A DNA stretch of 64,000 nt from Candidatus Polarisedimenticolaceae bacterium. GTDB taxonomy: Bacteria; Acidobacteriota; Polarisedimenticolia; Polarisedimenticolales; DASRJG01. The stretch covers positions 1 through 64,000 of the forward strand of contig DASVAW010000129.1 in NCBI GenBank assembly GCA_036376135.1. Direction: 5' to 3'. This document shows, piece by piece, positions 56,301 through 63,597 of this stretch. The position numbers were made by a program, and so were the translations under genes. The notes under the pieces were generated by a model that ran no database searches, was not told the origin of the DNA, and was given only the letters and a program-made list of their open reading frames with translations. Each line of letters begins with the position of its first letter. Positions within the stretch are counted from its first letter, which is position 1.

Positions 56301-56532
56301 TCAGGGGGACGGCGTAGGAGAGTCCGTCGGCGAGGACGGCGGGGGAGAACAGATGCGCCGCGCCGAACTTGCCGGCGGCGAGCAGGTCGAGGTTCCCCGC
56401 CCAGAACCAGCTCCCCGAGATCAGGGTCGTGAAGCAAGTGACGACGAACAAGAAAACCCGGAGGCGAACGCGCTCCGGCGGGGGAGTCCAGACGTATTCG
56501 GGGAGGCCGGAAGCCATCGAACCGCAGTATAG
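53356..56532 (+). CDS. comEC: ComEC/Rec2-type DNA uptake protein, with doubtful C-terminal extension
   Basis: The frame encodes 1058 residues, but conserved ComEC sequence covers only about residues 1-755. It has N-terminal membrane helices, the competence domain with GLYHLIAISGLNVGIAVF (about 235-250) and a C-terminal metallo-beta-lactamase domain (LDVGQGQSVAVV, then LTHGHDDHAGG). ComEC forms the channel for single-stranded DNA in transformation. After a run of seven G at 55599-55605 the frame reads about 300 Arg/Glu/Asp-rich residues, exactly antisense to a good site-2 protease gene. A one-base change in the G run would end the protein at 55637. The extension is probably spurious. The GTG start lies 36 bases after the preceding gene. 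Confidence 0.8.
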   Translation: MNPRISRSEFRPLVAPAAALVAGAIVPPDLAPPTHAAALAVLAACMAWRRRSRTWACAAAGAAGLLAGSFAWTAALDRAEVLPPPATGDDRHLEGTVRRAPERDRDGDLRLTIDVDGLRVALRVAPGSDASARESVLALRASDRVRVFARVRAPRTRQARLEMLARGIDASATVKHPRLVERLATGSGVRRTLDRALVGLRHRLDRAVGERRRDLLGAMLLGDRAALDPDDARTLRAAGLYHLIAISGLNVGIAVFAALAAARRLGAGPRLLALAAVAVLPAFAVLVGGDAPVVRACLAAAIAVVGRAIGRDGDPLNTLALAAMVLVAWDPAGARHPGFQLTFAATAGILAFSAPIARKLPWTPWLATSVAVSAAAYVTTAPVLAVRFGTLAPVALLANLAAAPICAAVLLFGSAAMLVPAAGSLAAGSVDAMLGIARVAAAAPFASMRVPPPSWLLLGSYVATLAAAARRGRPVPVATFLLVALALHVGAPPPPETRPTTVAVLDVGQGQSVAVVGPGGRCALVDGGGSSGGRFDAGARIVAPWLLASGCRRLDAVVLTHGHDDHAGGLPSLLREFDVGTLWLPAGAFGEEAVREVASIARERGFAVGLAERGAAFGAAGSRLTILHPLREDARLPINDRGAAVRIDTPSGGAAFVPGDLEGEGERRLVERGAGGAVDLLVASHHGAARSSTGAFLEALAPRWVAVSSGAGNRFGHPAPATLERLRRRRAVVFRTDREGTVRFVDGEGGLLHEADRHRHERQREDQGEHGDDREASRTEPLVFVEQARVTVPEEQQDREPHRVRREAARRPRLPRDESRQDRERGPGDDAVRPAGDGVHRVPRVELADGEEVHRRDEHADPAGHVDRSDQEVGVAVDRQREADRQPRVPEEQPAPGERLHGARFPDPEEHRRERHEESRDGAGGGDVEERAPMGDDPPDPDHRAEGPDRRDARDEQRQRHGDPVVAAGEIVAELVRGEDQHQGDGVGESVGEDGGGEQMRRAELAGGEQVEVPRPEPAPRDQGREASDDEQENPEANALRRGSPDVFGEAGSHRTAV
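55606..56517 (-). CDS. Site-2 protease family intramembrane metalloprotease (M50)
   Basis: This 303-residue protein has six or so membrane helices. The zinc motif HEFGH is at residues 79-83 in ILTAHEFGHYLACRYY, and the third ligand lies in NLFPVGQLDAGH. Such proteases cut membrane-bound regulators or signal remnants. There is no PDZ or CBS domain. TATACT ends 8 bases before the ATG with no Shine-Dalgarno sequence, so the mRNA may be leaderless. The gene lies entirely opposite the questionable extension of comEC. Its own codon pattern and motifs make it the real gene here. Confidence 0.93.
   Translation of the reverse strand: MASGLPEYVWTPPPERVRLRVFLFVVTCFTTLISGSWFWAGNLDLLAAGKFGAAHLFSPAVLADGLSYAVPLMLILTAHEFGHYLACRYYRIPVTLPLFIPSVPPIGTFGAVIRIRGIIPHRRALLDVAAAGPIAGFLVALPTVFFGIREARPVESFPGGGLFFGDPWLSIGFALPIHGDTDLLVGPVYMAGWVGMLVTSMNLFPVGQLDAGHAVYAVSRRAHRVVSWATLAILSGLVAWQAWSTRSFPSYAVWLAILLFLRDRHPRLLDEHERLGTGRLAIVAVLALIFALTFMPVPIRFVE
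56526..56531 (-). promoter_or_regulatory. -10 box of the site-2 protease gene
   Basis: On the minus strand TATACT spans 56531-56526, 8 bases before the start codon. There is no ribosome site between them and no clear -35 box. It matches the pattern upstream of the MerR gene. Confidence 0.5.
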
Positions 56533-56679
56533 ACACCCCGTGATGTCCCACGGAAAGGACGCCGCGGCGACTGCGCCGGAGGACGGTGACGCGGGAACCG
56601 CGCGGCATCATGGGCTGGCGGAGCGGTACACGAATTGCAACAGTGTGTCTCGGGATTCCGCCCCGAACCGGAGGCCGCC

Positions 56680-57708
56680 ATGAAGAACTCCATCCCGCGT
56701 CGCCTCGCGCTCCTCCTCCTCGGGACCGGCCTCGCACTCGCCCCGTTCGCCGCCGAAGCGGCGGGGAGGGTCGCCACGCGCGGCGGGGGGCACGGTGGGG
56801 GTGGCGGTGCCCGGGTCTCCGGCGCCCGAACCACCGCGGCCGCCCCCCGAGCTTCCGGCCAGGCGACGCGGGCCACCGCCCCTCGCGGCGGCAGGCAGAC
56901 CGCGTCGGGAACGGCCACCTACGGTTATCACTACGGCCACGGCCACGGCGGTTACTACTACCCCGGCTATTACCCTGGTTACGGCTGGTGGGGATACCCC
57001 TACTACTACGACGACTTCTGGTGGGGCTACGGCCCGTCGTGGAGCGTCGGATTCAGCGTGGGCTGGCCGTACTGGGGGTACGGCGGTTATTGGGGCGCGC
57101 CCTACTACGCTTACCCCTACGTCGAGGCTCCGCCCGCCGAGGGGGTCGGCCCCGCGGGCATCGAGATCGACGTCACCCCCCGCAACGCGCGCGTGATCCT
57201 GAACGGGGAGGACGTCGGCCGCGTGAAGGACTACGACGGGCGATGGGACCATCTCCGCGTCGGCGGCGGGCGCCAGGTCCTCGAGATCCGCGCCGACGGA
57301 TTCAAGACCTTGCGCGTGGTCGTCGACGCGCGCCCCGGGAGCGCCTATCGCCTCGACTACACCCTCGAGAAAGGGGAGGGGATCGACCCGCGCTCGCAGG
57401 ATCCCGCGACGATGCCGCCCGCGCAGGCGCAGACGGCCGCGCCCGCCGAGCTCGTCGCCCCCAGCGCGCGCCTGGAGAAGGGGTTCCTTCGACTGGCCGT
57501 GACCCCCGCGGACGCCGCGATCTACCTCGACGGCGAGTACTTCGCCCGGGGGGACGAAGTGGCGCGCCTTCGCGGGGCGATTCCGCTCGCGATCGGCGAG
57601 CACCGGATCGAGGTGGTGCGCCCCGGGTTCGCAAGCCGCGCGGTCGTGGTCCAGGTGGATCGCGGGGCGACCGCGACGGCCTCGGTCGAGTTGTCGCCGG
57701 GGCAGTGA
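56680..57708 (+). CDS. Secreted PEGA-domain protein with Tyr/Gly/Trp-rich region
   Basis: This 342-residue protein has a signal peptide ending AAEAA (about residue 27). A Gly/Arg/Thr-rich stretch follows to about 80, then a highly aromatic region (about 85-150) with repeated GYYYPGYYPGYGWWGYP-like units. Two PEGA domains follow: one at about 165-235 (IEIDVTPRNARVILNGEDVG) and one at about 270-340 (LRLAVTPADAAIYLDGEYF). PEGA domains bind surface polysaccharide or S-layer parts. GGAGG lies 5 bases before the ATG. It is divergent from the protease gene. Confidence 0.8.
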   Translation: MKNSIPRRLALLLLGTGLALAPFAAEAAGRVATRGGGHGGGGGARVSGARTTAAAPRASGQATRATAPRGGRQTASGTATYGYHYGHGHGGYYYPGYYPGYGWWGYPYYYDDFWWGYGPSWSVGFSVGWPYWGYGGYWGAPYYAYPYVEAPPAEGVGPAGIEIDVTPRNARVILNGEDVGRVKDYDGRWDHLRVGGGRQVLEIRADGFKTLRVVVDARPGSAYRLDYTLEKGEGIDPRSQDPATMPPAQAQTAAPAELVAPSARLEKGFLRLAVTPADAAIYLDGEYFARGDEVARLRGAIPLAIGEHRIEVVRPGFASRAVVVQVDRGATATASVELSPGQ

Positions 57709-57711
57709 CGC

Positions 57712-57981
57712 TCAGGTCAGGTTGCGGAGGTTCTTGCCGGGCTTGAAGCGGATCGTTTTCCCCGGAGGGATCTTCACCTCGCGCCCGGTGCGCGGATTGC
57801 GACCGATCCCTTTCTTGCGCGGCTTGACCTGGAAGACCCCGAACCCGCGCAGTTCGATGCGCTCCCCCTGCCGCATCGCCACCTTCATCGCCTCGAAGAC
57901 CGCTTCCACGGCTTCGATCGCCTTCACCTTGGTGATGGCGGCGTCCTCGGCGACCTTGTTGATGATGTCGGCCTTGATCAT
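57712..57981 (-). CDS. HU/IHF-family DNA-binding protein
   Basis: This 89-residue protein starts MIKADIINKVAEDAAITK and has the beta-arm segment RNPRTGREVKIPPGKTIRFKPGK. The arm tip proline follows NPRTG as usual for HU and IHF. It bends DNA and helps compact the nucleoid. HU and IHF subunits cannot be distinguished here with certainty. GGGAG lies before the ATG and a good promoter lies 28-56 bases upstream. The PEGA gene converges on it with 3 bases between the stops. Confidence 0.93.
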   Translation of the reverse strand: MIKADIINKVAEDAAITKVKAIEAVEAVFEAMKVAMRQGERIELRGFGVFQVKPRKKGIGRNPRTGREVKIPPGKTIRFKPGKNLRNLT

Positions 57982-58008
57982 CCCGAACTCCCGGCGAGAA
58001 GGGCGCCC

Positions 58009-58037
58009 AGTTTAGGGAGCCTCCGCGGGGCCGTCAA
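58009..58037 (-). promoter_or_regulatory. Promoter of the HU-family gene
   Basis: On the minus strand: TTGACG (58037-58032), a 17-base spacer and TAAACT (58014-58009). Transcription would start near 58002, leaving a short leader with GGGAG. Confidence 0.65.
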
Positions 58038-58101
58038 GGGCGATCGAGCCGTAAACCTCACGACGATGGGCACTTAGGGAGCGTGTGTTAGGGTGGCGCG
58101 C

Positions 58102-59436
58102 ATGGCGTCACCCCCTCTCGTGGCGATCGTGGGGGCTCCGAACGTGGGGAAGAGCACGCTCTTCAACCGTCTCGTGGGCCACCGCAAGGCCATCGTGACC
58201 GACGAGCCGGGCGTGACCCGCGATCGCCTCTACGGGCTCGTCCGAAAGGACCGGGCCCATTTCCGACTCGTCGACACCGGGGGGCTGACTCCCGCGACCG
58301 AGGCCCCGTTCGCCCGGGAAATCGAGAAACAGGCCGAAGCCGCCCTCGCCGAGGCGGCGCTGATCCTCTTCGTCGCCGACACCCGCGCGGGGCTCACCTC
58401 CGTCGACCGGGAGGTCGCCGGGTGGCTCAGGCGGCGCGGAGCGTCGGTGATCCTCGTCGGCACCAAGGTCGAAAGCCCCGCGGTCGAGCTCGCCGCCGCG
58501 GAGCTTCACGAGCTGGGACTGGGGGAGCCCGTCCTCATCTCGGCGGAGCACGGCCTGGGGATCGACGCGCTCCTCGAGGCGATCGGCGCGCGCATCGACA
58601 CGAGCGAGGTCGAAGTCCCGGAGGCCGAAGCGCCCGAGATCCGTCTCGCGATCGTCGGCAGGCCGAACGTCGGAAAATCCTCGCTGGTGAACCGGATGCT
58701 CGGCGAGGAGCGGGTCGTCGTCAGCGACGTTCCGGGAACCACGCGCGACGCGATCGACACCGCCTTCGAGCGCGACGGGCGCCGGTACGTACTCGTCGAC
58801 ACCGCGGGGCTGAGACGGCGCGGCCGCGTGCGCGAGACCGCCGAGACGCTCTCGGTCGTGATCGCGCGCCGCGCGATCGACCGGGCCCACGTCGTGGCGC
58901 TCGTGCTCGACGGCACGCAGAGCGTCGCCGCGCAGGACGCACACATCGCCGGCGACGTGCGCGACGCCGGGAAGCCCTTCCTCGTCGTCGTGAACAAGTG
59001 GGACGTCGTGGAGGACCGCGAGGCCCGGGCCAAGGCGTGGGAGGCCGAGGTCCGCGATCGCCTGCGTTTCGCGAAGGAAGTCCCCGTGATCTTCGTCAGC
59101 GCGCGGACGGGCCAGCGCGTCGGTCGCGTCCTCGAGGAGGTCGACGCCCTTTACGCGGCGGCGGGAATCCGCGTCCCCACGCCGGAGCTGAACCGTTGGC
59201 TGCAGCAGGTCGCGGACGACGAGCGGGCCCGCCCCGCGCGAGGCCGCAGCGTGCGTCTTCGCTACGCGACGCAGACCGGCGTGCACCCCCCGCGATTCGT
59301 CCTGTTCTGCAACGACGCGCGCTTCGTCCACTTCTCGTTGCGTCGCCACCTCGAGAACAGTCTGCGAGAACGGTTCGGCTTCGGCGCGTCGCCGATCCAG
59401 ATCACCTTCCGCAGTCGCGAGGGCCGTCCGCGTTGA
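58102..59436 (+). CDS. der: GTPase Der (EngA)
   Basis: This 444-residue GTPase has two G domains in tandem. The first begins VAIVGAPNVGKSTLFNRLVG; the second begins LAIVGRPNVGKSSLVNRML near residue 180. Each has its DxxG and NKWD-type motifs (VVNKWDVV in the second). A KH-like domain ends the protein. Der is essential for 50S ribosome assembly. The ATG is preferred over a GTG three codons upstream. TAGGGT lies 7 bases upstream and there is no strong Shine-Dalgarno sequence. Confidence 0.95.
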   Translation: MASPPLVAIVGAPNVGKSTLFNRLVGHRKAIVTDEPGVTRDRLYGLVRKDRAHFRLVDTGGLTPATEAPFAREIEKQAEAALAEAALILFVADTRAGLTSVDREVAGWLRRRGASVILVGTKVESPAVELAAAELHELGLGEPVLISAEHGLGIDALLEAIGARIDTSEVEVPEAEAPEIRLAIVGRPNVGKSSLVNRMLGEERVVVSDVPGTTRDAIDTAFERDGRRYVLVDTAGLRRRGRVRETAETLSVVIARRAIDRAHVVALVLDGTQSVAAQDAHIAGDVRDAGKPFLVVVNKWDVVEDREARAKAWEAEVRDRLRFAKEVPVIFVSARTGQRVGRVLEEVDALYAAAGIRVPTPELNRWLQQVADDERARPARGRSVRLRYATQTGVHPPRFVLFCNDARFVHFSLRRHLENSLRERFGFGASPIQITFRSREGRPR

Positions 59437-60281
59437 AGATCCTCCGCCGCGCCGTCCGCATCGCGTGGCAGTCGTGGCGCCACTTCCAGGCGGATCACGC
59501 GATGCAGCACGCGGCCGCCGTCGCCTATTACTCGCTGCTCTCCCTCGCGCCGGGGCTGTACCTGTTCTTCCGCGTCCTGAGGGGGCTGTGGCCCGAGACG
59601 TCGATCGAGGGAATCGACACGGCCCTCGAGCCGTACCTTCCGGGGGAGGCCGGCGCGGTGCTGCGCAGCCTCACCGGCGATCTGCCCCACGGCAAGGGGT
59701 TCGTCGCGATCGCGGTGCCCGGTCTCCTGTGGCTGGCGAGCGCCGCGTTCGGCTCTCTCGAGGTGTCGATCAACGTCGCCTTCGCCACCGCTCCGCGTCG
59801 CCGCTACTGGCTTTCGAAGCTCAAGTCCGTCGCCGGCGTCTCCTTCCTCGCGATCGTGCTGATCGTCACCCTGCTCGTGCACGAGGCGATCACGCAGCTG
59901 GCCGCCTACGACGGGGCCCTCAAGCCCCCCTTCTCGCTCGCACCGACGGCCGCGTGGGTCTCGTACGTCGTCGTCCTCGTCGTGACCTTCGCGACGTTCG
60001 CCGTGCTCTACAAGGCGCTTCCCCGGGGGCGGGTCGAGTGGACGGCCGCCGCGGCGGGCGGGGGAGCGACGCTCCTCCTGTGGGAGGTAGCCCGGCATGT
60101 GTGGGGCGGGCTGCTCGCCCATTCCCCGACGTTCGGGATGTTCACCGGGACCCTTGCCGCCGTCGTGGCCTTCCTCCTCTGGATCTTCACCGCGGTCGCG
60201 ATCACCCTCTACGGCGCGGAGGTCGCCGCGATCCTGAACGGGAATCGGTCCGAAGCGGGGGACCCAACCCGACGGGCCTGA
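59433..60281 (+). CDS. YihY/BrkB-family inner membrane protein
   Basis: This 282-residue protein has six membrane helices. It shows the family pattern DHAMQHAAAVAYYSLLSLAPG near the N-terminus, LWLASAAFGSLEVSINVAF and WTAAAAGGGATLLLWEVAR, then GTLAAVVAFLLWIFTAVAITLYGAEV. YihY was once misnamed ribonuclease BN; its actual role, perhaps a transporter or envelope factor, is unknown. TTG start overlaps der by TTGA. Confidence 0.88.
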   Translation: MKILRRAVRIAWQSWRHFQADHAMQHAAAVAYYSLLSLAPGLYLFFRVLRGLWPETSIEGIDTALEPYLPGEAGAVLRSLTGDLPHGKGFVAIAVPGLLWLASAAFGSLEVSINVAFATAPRRRYWLSKLKSVAGVSFLAIVLIVTLLVHEAITQLAAYDGALKPPFSLAPTAAWVSYVVVLVVTFATFAVLYKALPRGRVEWTAAAAGGGATLLLWEVARHVWGGLLAHSPTFGMFTGTLAAVVAFLLWIFTAVAITLYGAEVAAILNGNRSEAGDPTRRA

Positions 60282-60295
60282 GTTTCGGCCTTTTC

Positions 60296-60324
60296 TTGAC
60301 GCTCCCGGAGGCCGGGACTATGTT
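60296..60324 (+). promoter_or_regulatory. Promoter of the MglA-like GTPase gene
   Basis: TTGACG (60296-60301), a 17-base spacer and TATGTT (60319-60324). A 55-base leader with GGAAAGGGG precedes the ATG. Confidence 0.65.
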
Positions 60325-60383
60325 CGGCGCCGGTCGCGCAACGGGGCGGTTGCCAGGTCGCGCCCGGAAAGGGGTCGCCTTCG

Positions 60384-61904
60384 ATGGTGCTCTTCAACTA
60401 TTCCACGCGTGAGCTGACCGCGAAGGTCGTCTACTACGGACCCGGGCTCTGCGGGAAGACCACGAACCTCCAGTACATCCACGAGAACCTCCCCGACAAC
60501 GTGAAGGGGAAGATGCTCTCGCTGGCGACCAAGACCGACCGGACCCTGTTCTTCGACTTCCTGCCCATCGACCTCGGCGAGATCCGCGGGATGAAGACCC
60601 GCGTGCAGCTCTACACCGTCCCCGGCCAGGTCTTCTACAACGAGACCCGCAAGCTCGTCCTGAAAGGTGCGGACGGAATCGTCTTCGTCGCCGATTCCCA
60701 GGAGACGATGCTCGGGGCCAACGCGGAGTCCTTCAAGAATCTCGAGGAGAACCTGAAGGGGCACGGGATGCGGCTCGCCGACATGCCGCACGTGATCCAA
60801 TTCAACAAACGCGACCTCCCGCGGCTGAGCCCCATCGAGGACCTCAACGCGGCGATCAACAAGTACAACGCCCCGTTCTACGAGTCGGTCGCCGTGACCG
60901 GGATCGGCGTGCAGGACACGCTGAAGGCGATCGTGAAGCTCGTGCTGTTGCACCTGACCCGGAAATACGACCCGAAGGGAGCCCCGGCGCAGGCGCCCTC
61001 GCCGGCTCCGACGGCCTCGGTCGTCGTCCCGGCGGCGATGCCCGCCCCTTCGGTCGCCGCCGCCCCCGTCGCCGTTCCGCTGTCGCGCATGGAGACCCCC
61101 GCCGCCGCCCCCGTCGCGCGCGCGGTGCCGCCGCCGCCCGATTTCCGCGCCCCCGCGGCCGCGGCGACCGCGGTCGAGGAGGAGACCTCGCTCGGCCGAT
61201 TCGACGAAGACGAGATCGACGGGATCATGGCCGAAGTCGAGGACGCCTACGACGCGCCGGCGGTGGCGCCGGTCGCCGCAGCCGCGCTCGTCGAGCCGGT
61301 CGAGGTCGCTCCGGAGCCCTCCCCGGCGAAAGGCGACGAGGACAGCGTCTGGATGGGCGCCCCCGAGGAGGACTCCTCGCCGTTCGCCGCCCCCGACTCG
61401 GTGTTCGGCTCGACGCTGAGCATCGACGAGCTCGCCGATGCGGTCGAAGCGCGGGAGGGCGCAACGCCCGTTCCGGCGCCGGCGCCTCCCCCTGCGGCGG
61501 CCCGGTTCGCCGAATTCCCCGAGGAGAGGTTCGAGATCGACCGCGGCTTCGACCCGGAGTGGTCGACGCCGGCCCAACAGGTCGTCGAGCCGGAGCCGCT
61601 CCCCGAGCCCGCGTTCGCCGAGTCCACGATGACCGCCGACGTGGCGTCGCTCTTCCGGGAGGAACCGGAAGCCGAGCCCGCGCCGATCGAGGCGGAGCCG
61701 GCCCCCGCCCCCGAGGAGACGATCGTCCTGACGGAGGTCGCCGGCCCGTCGGACCTCTTCGACGACCCGAATCTCGAGGTCGCGAACCTCGCCCCGGGAG
61801 AGGCCCGGGAGATCGTCGTCCCGGTCGAGCTGGGGGAGGGGACCGCCGCGCGGCGGTTCGCCTTGTCCATCCGGCTGCGCCTCGATCCGGTCGAGCCTCG
61901 CTGA
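60384..61904 (+). CDS. MglA-like Ras-family GTPase with long C-terminal extension
   Basis: This 506-residue protein has an MglA-type G domain in residues 1-195: P-loop YGPGLCGKTTN, the switch region ATKTDRTLFFDFLPIDLG and the guanine motif NKRD in QFNKRDLPRL. In Myxococcus MglA sets cell polarity for motility. Here about 310 further residues follow, rich in Ala, Pro and Glu with acidic patches, ending in a conserved-looking beta segment (REIVVPVELGEGTAARRFALSIRLRL). The extension is probably a flexible linker plus a small binding domain. It starts a transcription unit of its own; MglB is not adjacent. Confidence 0.88.
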   Translation: MVLFNYSTRELTAKVVYYGPGLCGKTTNLQYIHENLPDNVKGKMLSLATKTDRTLFFDFLPIDLGEIRGMKTRVQLYTVPGQVFYNETRKLVLKGADGIVFVADSQETMLGANAESFKNLEENLKGHGMRLADMPHVIQFNKRDLPRLSPIEDLNAAINKYNAPFYESVAVTGIGVQDTLKAIVKLVLLHLTRKYDPKGAPAQAPSPAPTASVVVPAAMPAPSVAAAPVAVPLSRMETPAAAPVARAVPPPPDFRAPAAAATAVEEETSLGRFDEDEIDGIMAEVEDAYDAPAVAPVAAAALVEPVEVAPEPSPAKGDEDSVWMGAPEEDSSPFAAPDSVFGSTLSIDELADAVEAREGATPVPAPAPPPAAARFAEFPEERFEIDRGFDPEWSTPAQQVVEPEPLPEPAFAESTMTADVASLFREEPEAEPAPIEAEPAPAPEETIVLTEVAGPSDLFDDPNLEVANLAPGEAREIVVPVELGEGTAARRFALSIRLRLDPVEPR

Positions 61905-61931
61905 ACCGACGGGGGCGTTATCCTCTCCTGC

Positions 61932-62798
61932 GTGCGCAGGCTCCCGACGGCGACCACCCTCCTCCTCCTCGCGACGGCGGCTTCGGCCGCGCCGCTCGAC
62001 CTCTACGACTGGATGGGCCCCGCCCCGATCGTGGTCGTGGCCGAGGTGGTGACGAGCGACAGCCGCTTCGTGGAGCTGCGCGTCGAGCGCGTCCTGCGCG
62101 GGGGACTCGAGCCGGGCTCCGTCATCCAGGTGGACCTGCGCGACGCCAACCGGGACCGAGAGGCCGGAACCGCCGGGCTCGACCTCGAGGACGACCGTCG
62201 CTACCTCGTGCTGCTGCAGCCCTCGACCGAGCGCCGGGCGGTGAAGGCGGGGGCGTTCGCCCTGACCCGGGGTACCGCGGGGGCGAGACCGGTCCCGCTC
62301 GAGACCGGCGCCGCCCTCGAGACGGCGGCGGTGCGCCTGGCGGAGATCCAGAACCGCAAGGACCTCGACGCGGCATGGAAGGCGATGAGCGGCCTTCTGC
62401 TGGATCCGAACCCCTTTCTCTCCGAAACGGCGCTCGACCAGCACCTGAAGTTCCGTCGAGGCGACCCCACCCTGCTGGCCCCCGCGCGCACGCTCCTGTC
62501 GAGCCCCGCGCCGGCGGTGCGGTCGCGCGCCGCCGCGCTCGCCGCCCTCGTCCTCGCCCGGGGAGGCGTGCCGGAGGACACGGAGGCGGCGACCGTCGCC
62601 GACCTCACCGCGGCGGCCCGGCGCGACCCGGATCCCGCGGTTCGCGAGGCGGCGACGACGGCGCTGGGAGCGTCGGTTCGGGACGAGGTCGTGGAGCTGC
62701 TTCGCGCCATCGCCCGGGACGATCCGGATCAGCGCGTCCGCTACGCCGCCGTGCGGGTTCTCTTCGAGCGTTCGGTGCGCGGCGAACGCGCCGATTGA
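61932..62798 (+). CDS. Secreted HEAT-repeat-like protein
   Basis: This 288-residue protein begins with a short signal peptide (LLLLATAASAAP). A beta-rich domain follows (about 25-130), then alpha-helical HEAT-like units in the C-terminal part: PAVRSRAAALAALVLARGG, DPAVREAATTALGASVRDE and DQRVRYAAVRVLFERS. It is likely a periplasmic scaffold, but function is unknown. The GTG start lies 8 bases after TTATCC with no ribosome site, matching the accA pattern. Confidence 0.72.
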   Translation: MRRLPTATTLLLLATAASAAPLDLYDWMGPAPIVVVAEVVTSDSRFVELRVERVLRGGLEPGSVIQVDLRDANRDREAGTAGLDLEDDRRYLVLLQPSTERRAVKAGAFALTRGTAGARPVPLETGAALETAAVRLAEIQNRKDLDAAWKAMSGLLLDPNPFLSETALDQHLKFRRGDPTLLAPARTLLSSPAPAVRSRAAALAALVLARGGVPEDTEAATVADLTAAARRDPDPAVREAATTALGASVRDEVVELLRAIARDDPDQRVRYAAVRVLFERSVRGERAD

Positions 62799-62824
62799 CG
62801 GGGCGGCGACCGGCTCCCTAATAT
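62795..62824 (+). promoter_or_regulatory. Promoter of the cNMP/FHA gene giving a leaderless mRNA
   Basis: TTGACG (62795-62800), an 18-base spacer and TAATAT (62819-62824). The ATG at 62832 is only 7 bases past the -10 box, and no ribosome site lies between. Confidence 0.65.
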
Positions 62825-62831
62825 TCGATCG

Positions 62832-63590
62832 ATGGCGATCAACCCGTTCCAGAACTTCATGGTCCGGTACGGATCCGGCGAGCGGATCTTCACCGAGGGC
62901 GACCTCGGCACCACCATGTACATCGTCCAGTCCGGCAAGGTCCGGCTCTTCCGCATGGTGGACGGTGCCAAGCGCGTGCACGGCACCATGGAAAAGGGGG
63001 ACTTCTTCGGGGAGATGTCGATCCTCGAGGGGCTTCCCCGGACGATCTCCGCGGAAGCGGTCGACGACGCCGAGCTGATCGAGATCAACAGCATCACCTT
63101 CGACAAGATGATCAAGGGCAACATCGAGATCGCCATCCGGATGTTGCGCAAACTGTCGATCCGGCTGCGCGACGCGGAGCGGAAGATCGAGCAGCTGCAG
63201 TCCGCCGAGTCGCGCGGACCCGCGCCGGGGCGTCCCGCTCCGCCGCAGCACCCGAAGGCCGCGGGAGCGGGCGCCGGAGCCCGCCTCGAGGTCGAGGGGG
63301 AGGGGATCGTCTTCCCGCTCACCGGGGACGACACGCTCATCGGACGCTACGACCCGGTGACCGAGCTCAAGCCCGACATCGACCTCACCCAGGTCGATCT
63401 CAAGCGCAGCGTCTCGCGGCGTCACGCGCGCGTGCTGCGGGCGGGCGAGGGGTTCGTGCTCACGGAAGAGGTCGGTGCGCTCAACGGCACCTTCGTGAAC
63501 GGGACGAAGCTCGTCACCGGGCGTCCGCACCCGATCCGCGAGGGGGACAAGCTCGGACTCGGCATGGTGAAGGTCGTCTTCCGGATATGA
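62832..63590 (+). CDS. Cyclic nucleotide-binding and FHA domain protein
   Basis: This 252-residue cytoplasmic protein has a cNMP-binding domain at about residues 1-115, with the phosphate cassette GEMSILEGLPRTISAEA. A short coiled coil (about 115-125) and Pro/Ala linker follow. An FHA domain at about 155-250 has the phosphothreonine-binding residues GRYDPV, SRRHARVL and NGTFVNGTKL. It has no DNA-binding domain, so it is not a CRP-type regulator. It may join a cyclic nucleotide signal to a phosphothreonine signal. The start codon directly follows its promoter. Confidence 0.88.
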   Translation: MAINPFQNFMVRYGSGERIFTEGDLGTTMYIVQSGKVRLFRMVDGAKRVHGTMEKGDFFGEMSILEGLPRTISAEAVDDAELIEINSITFDKMIKGNIEIAIRMLRKLSIRLRDAERKIEQLQSAESRGPAPGRPAPPQHPKAAGAGAGARLEVEGEGIVFPLTGDDTLIGRYDPVTELKPDIDLTQVDLKRSVSRRHARVLRAGEGFVLTEEVGALNGTFVNGTKLVTGRPHPIREGDKLGLGMVKVVFRI

Positions 63591-63597
63591 GGCGCCG

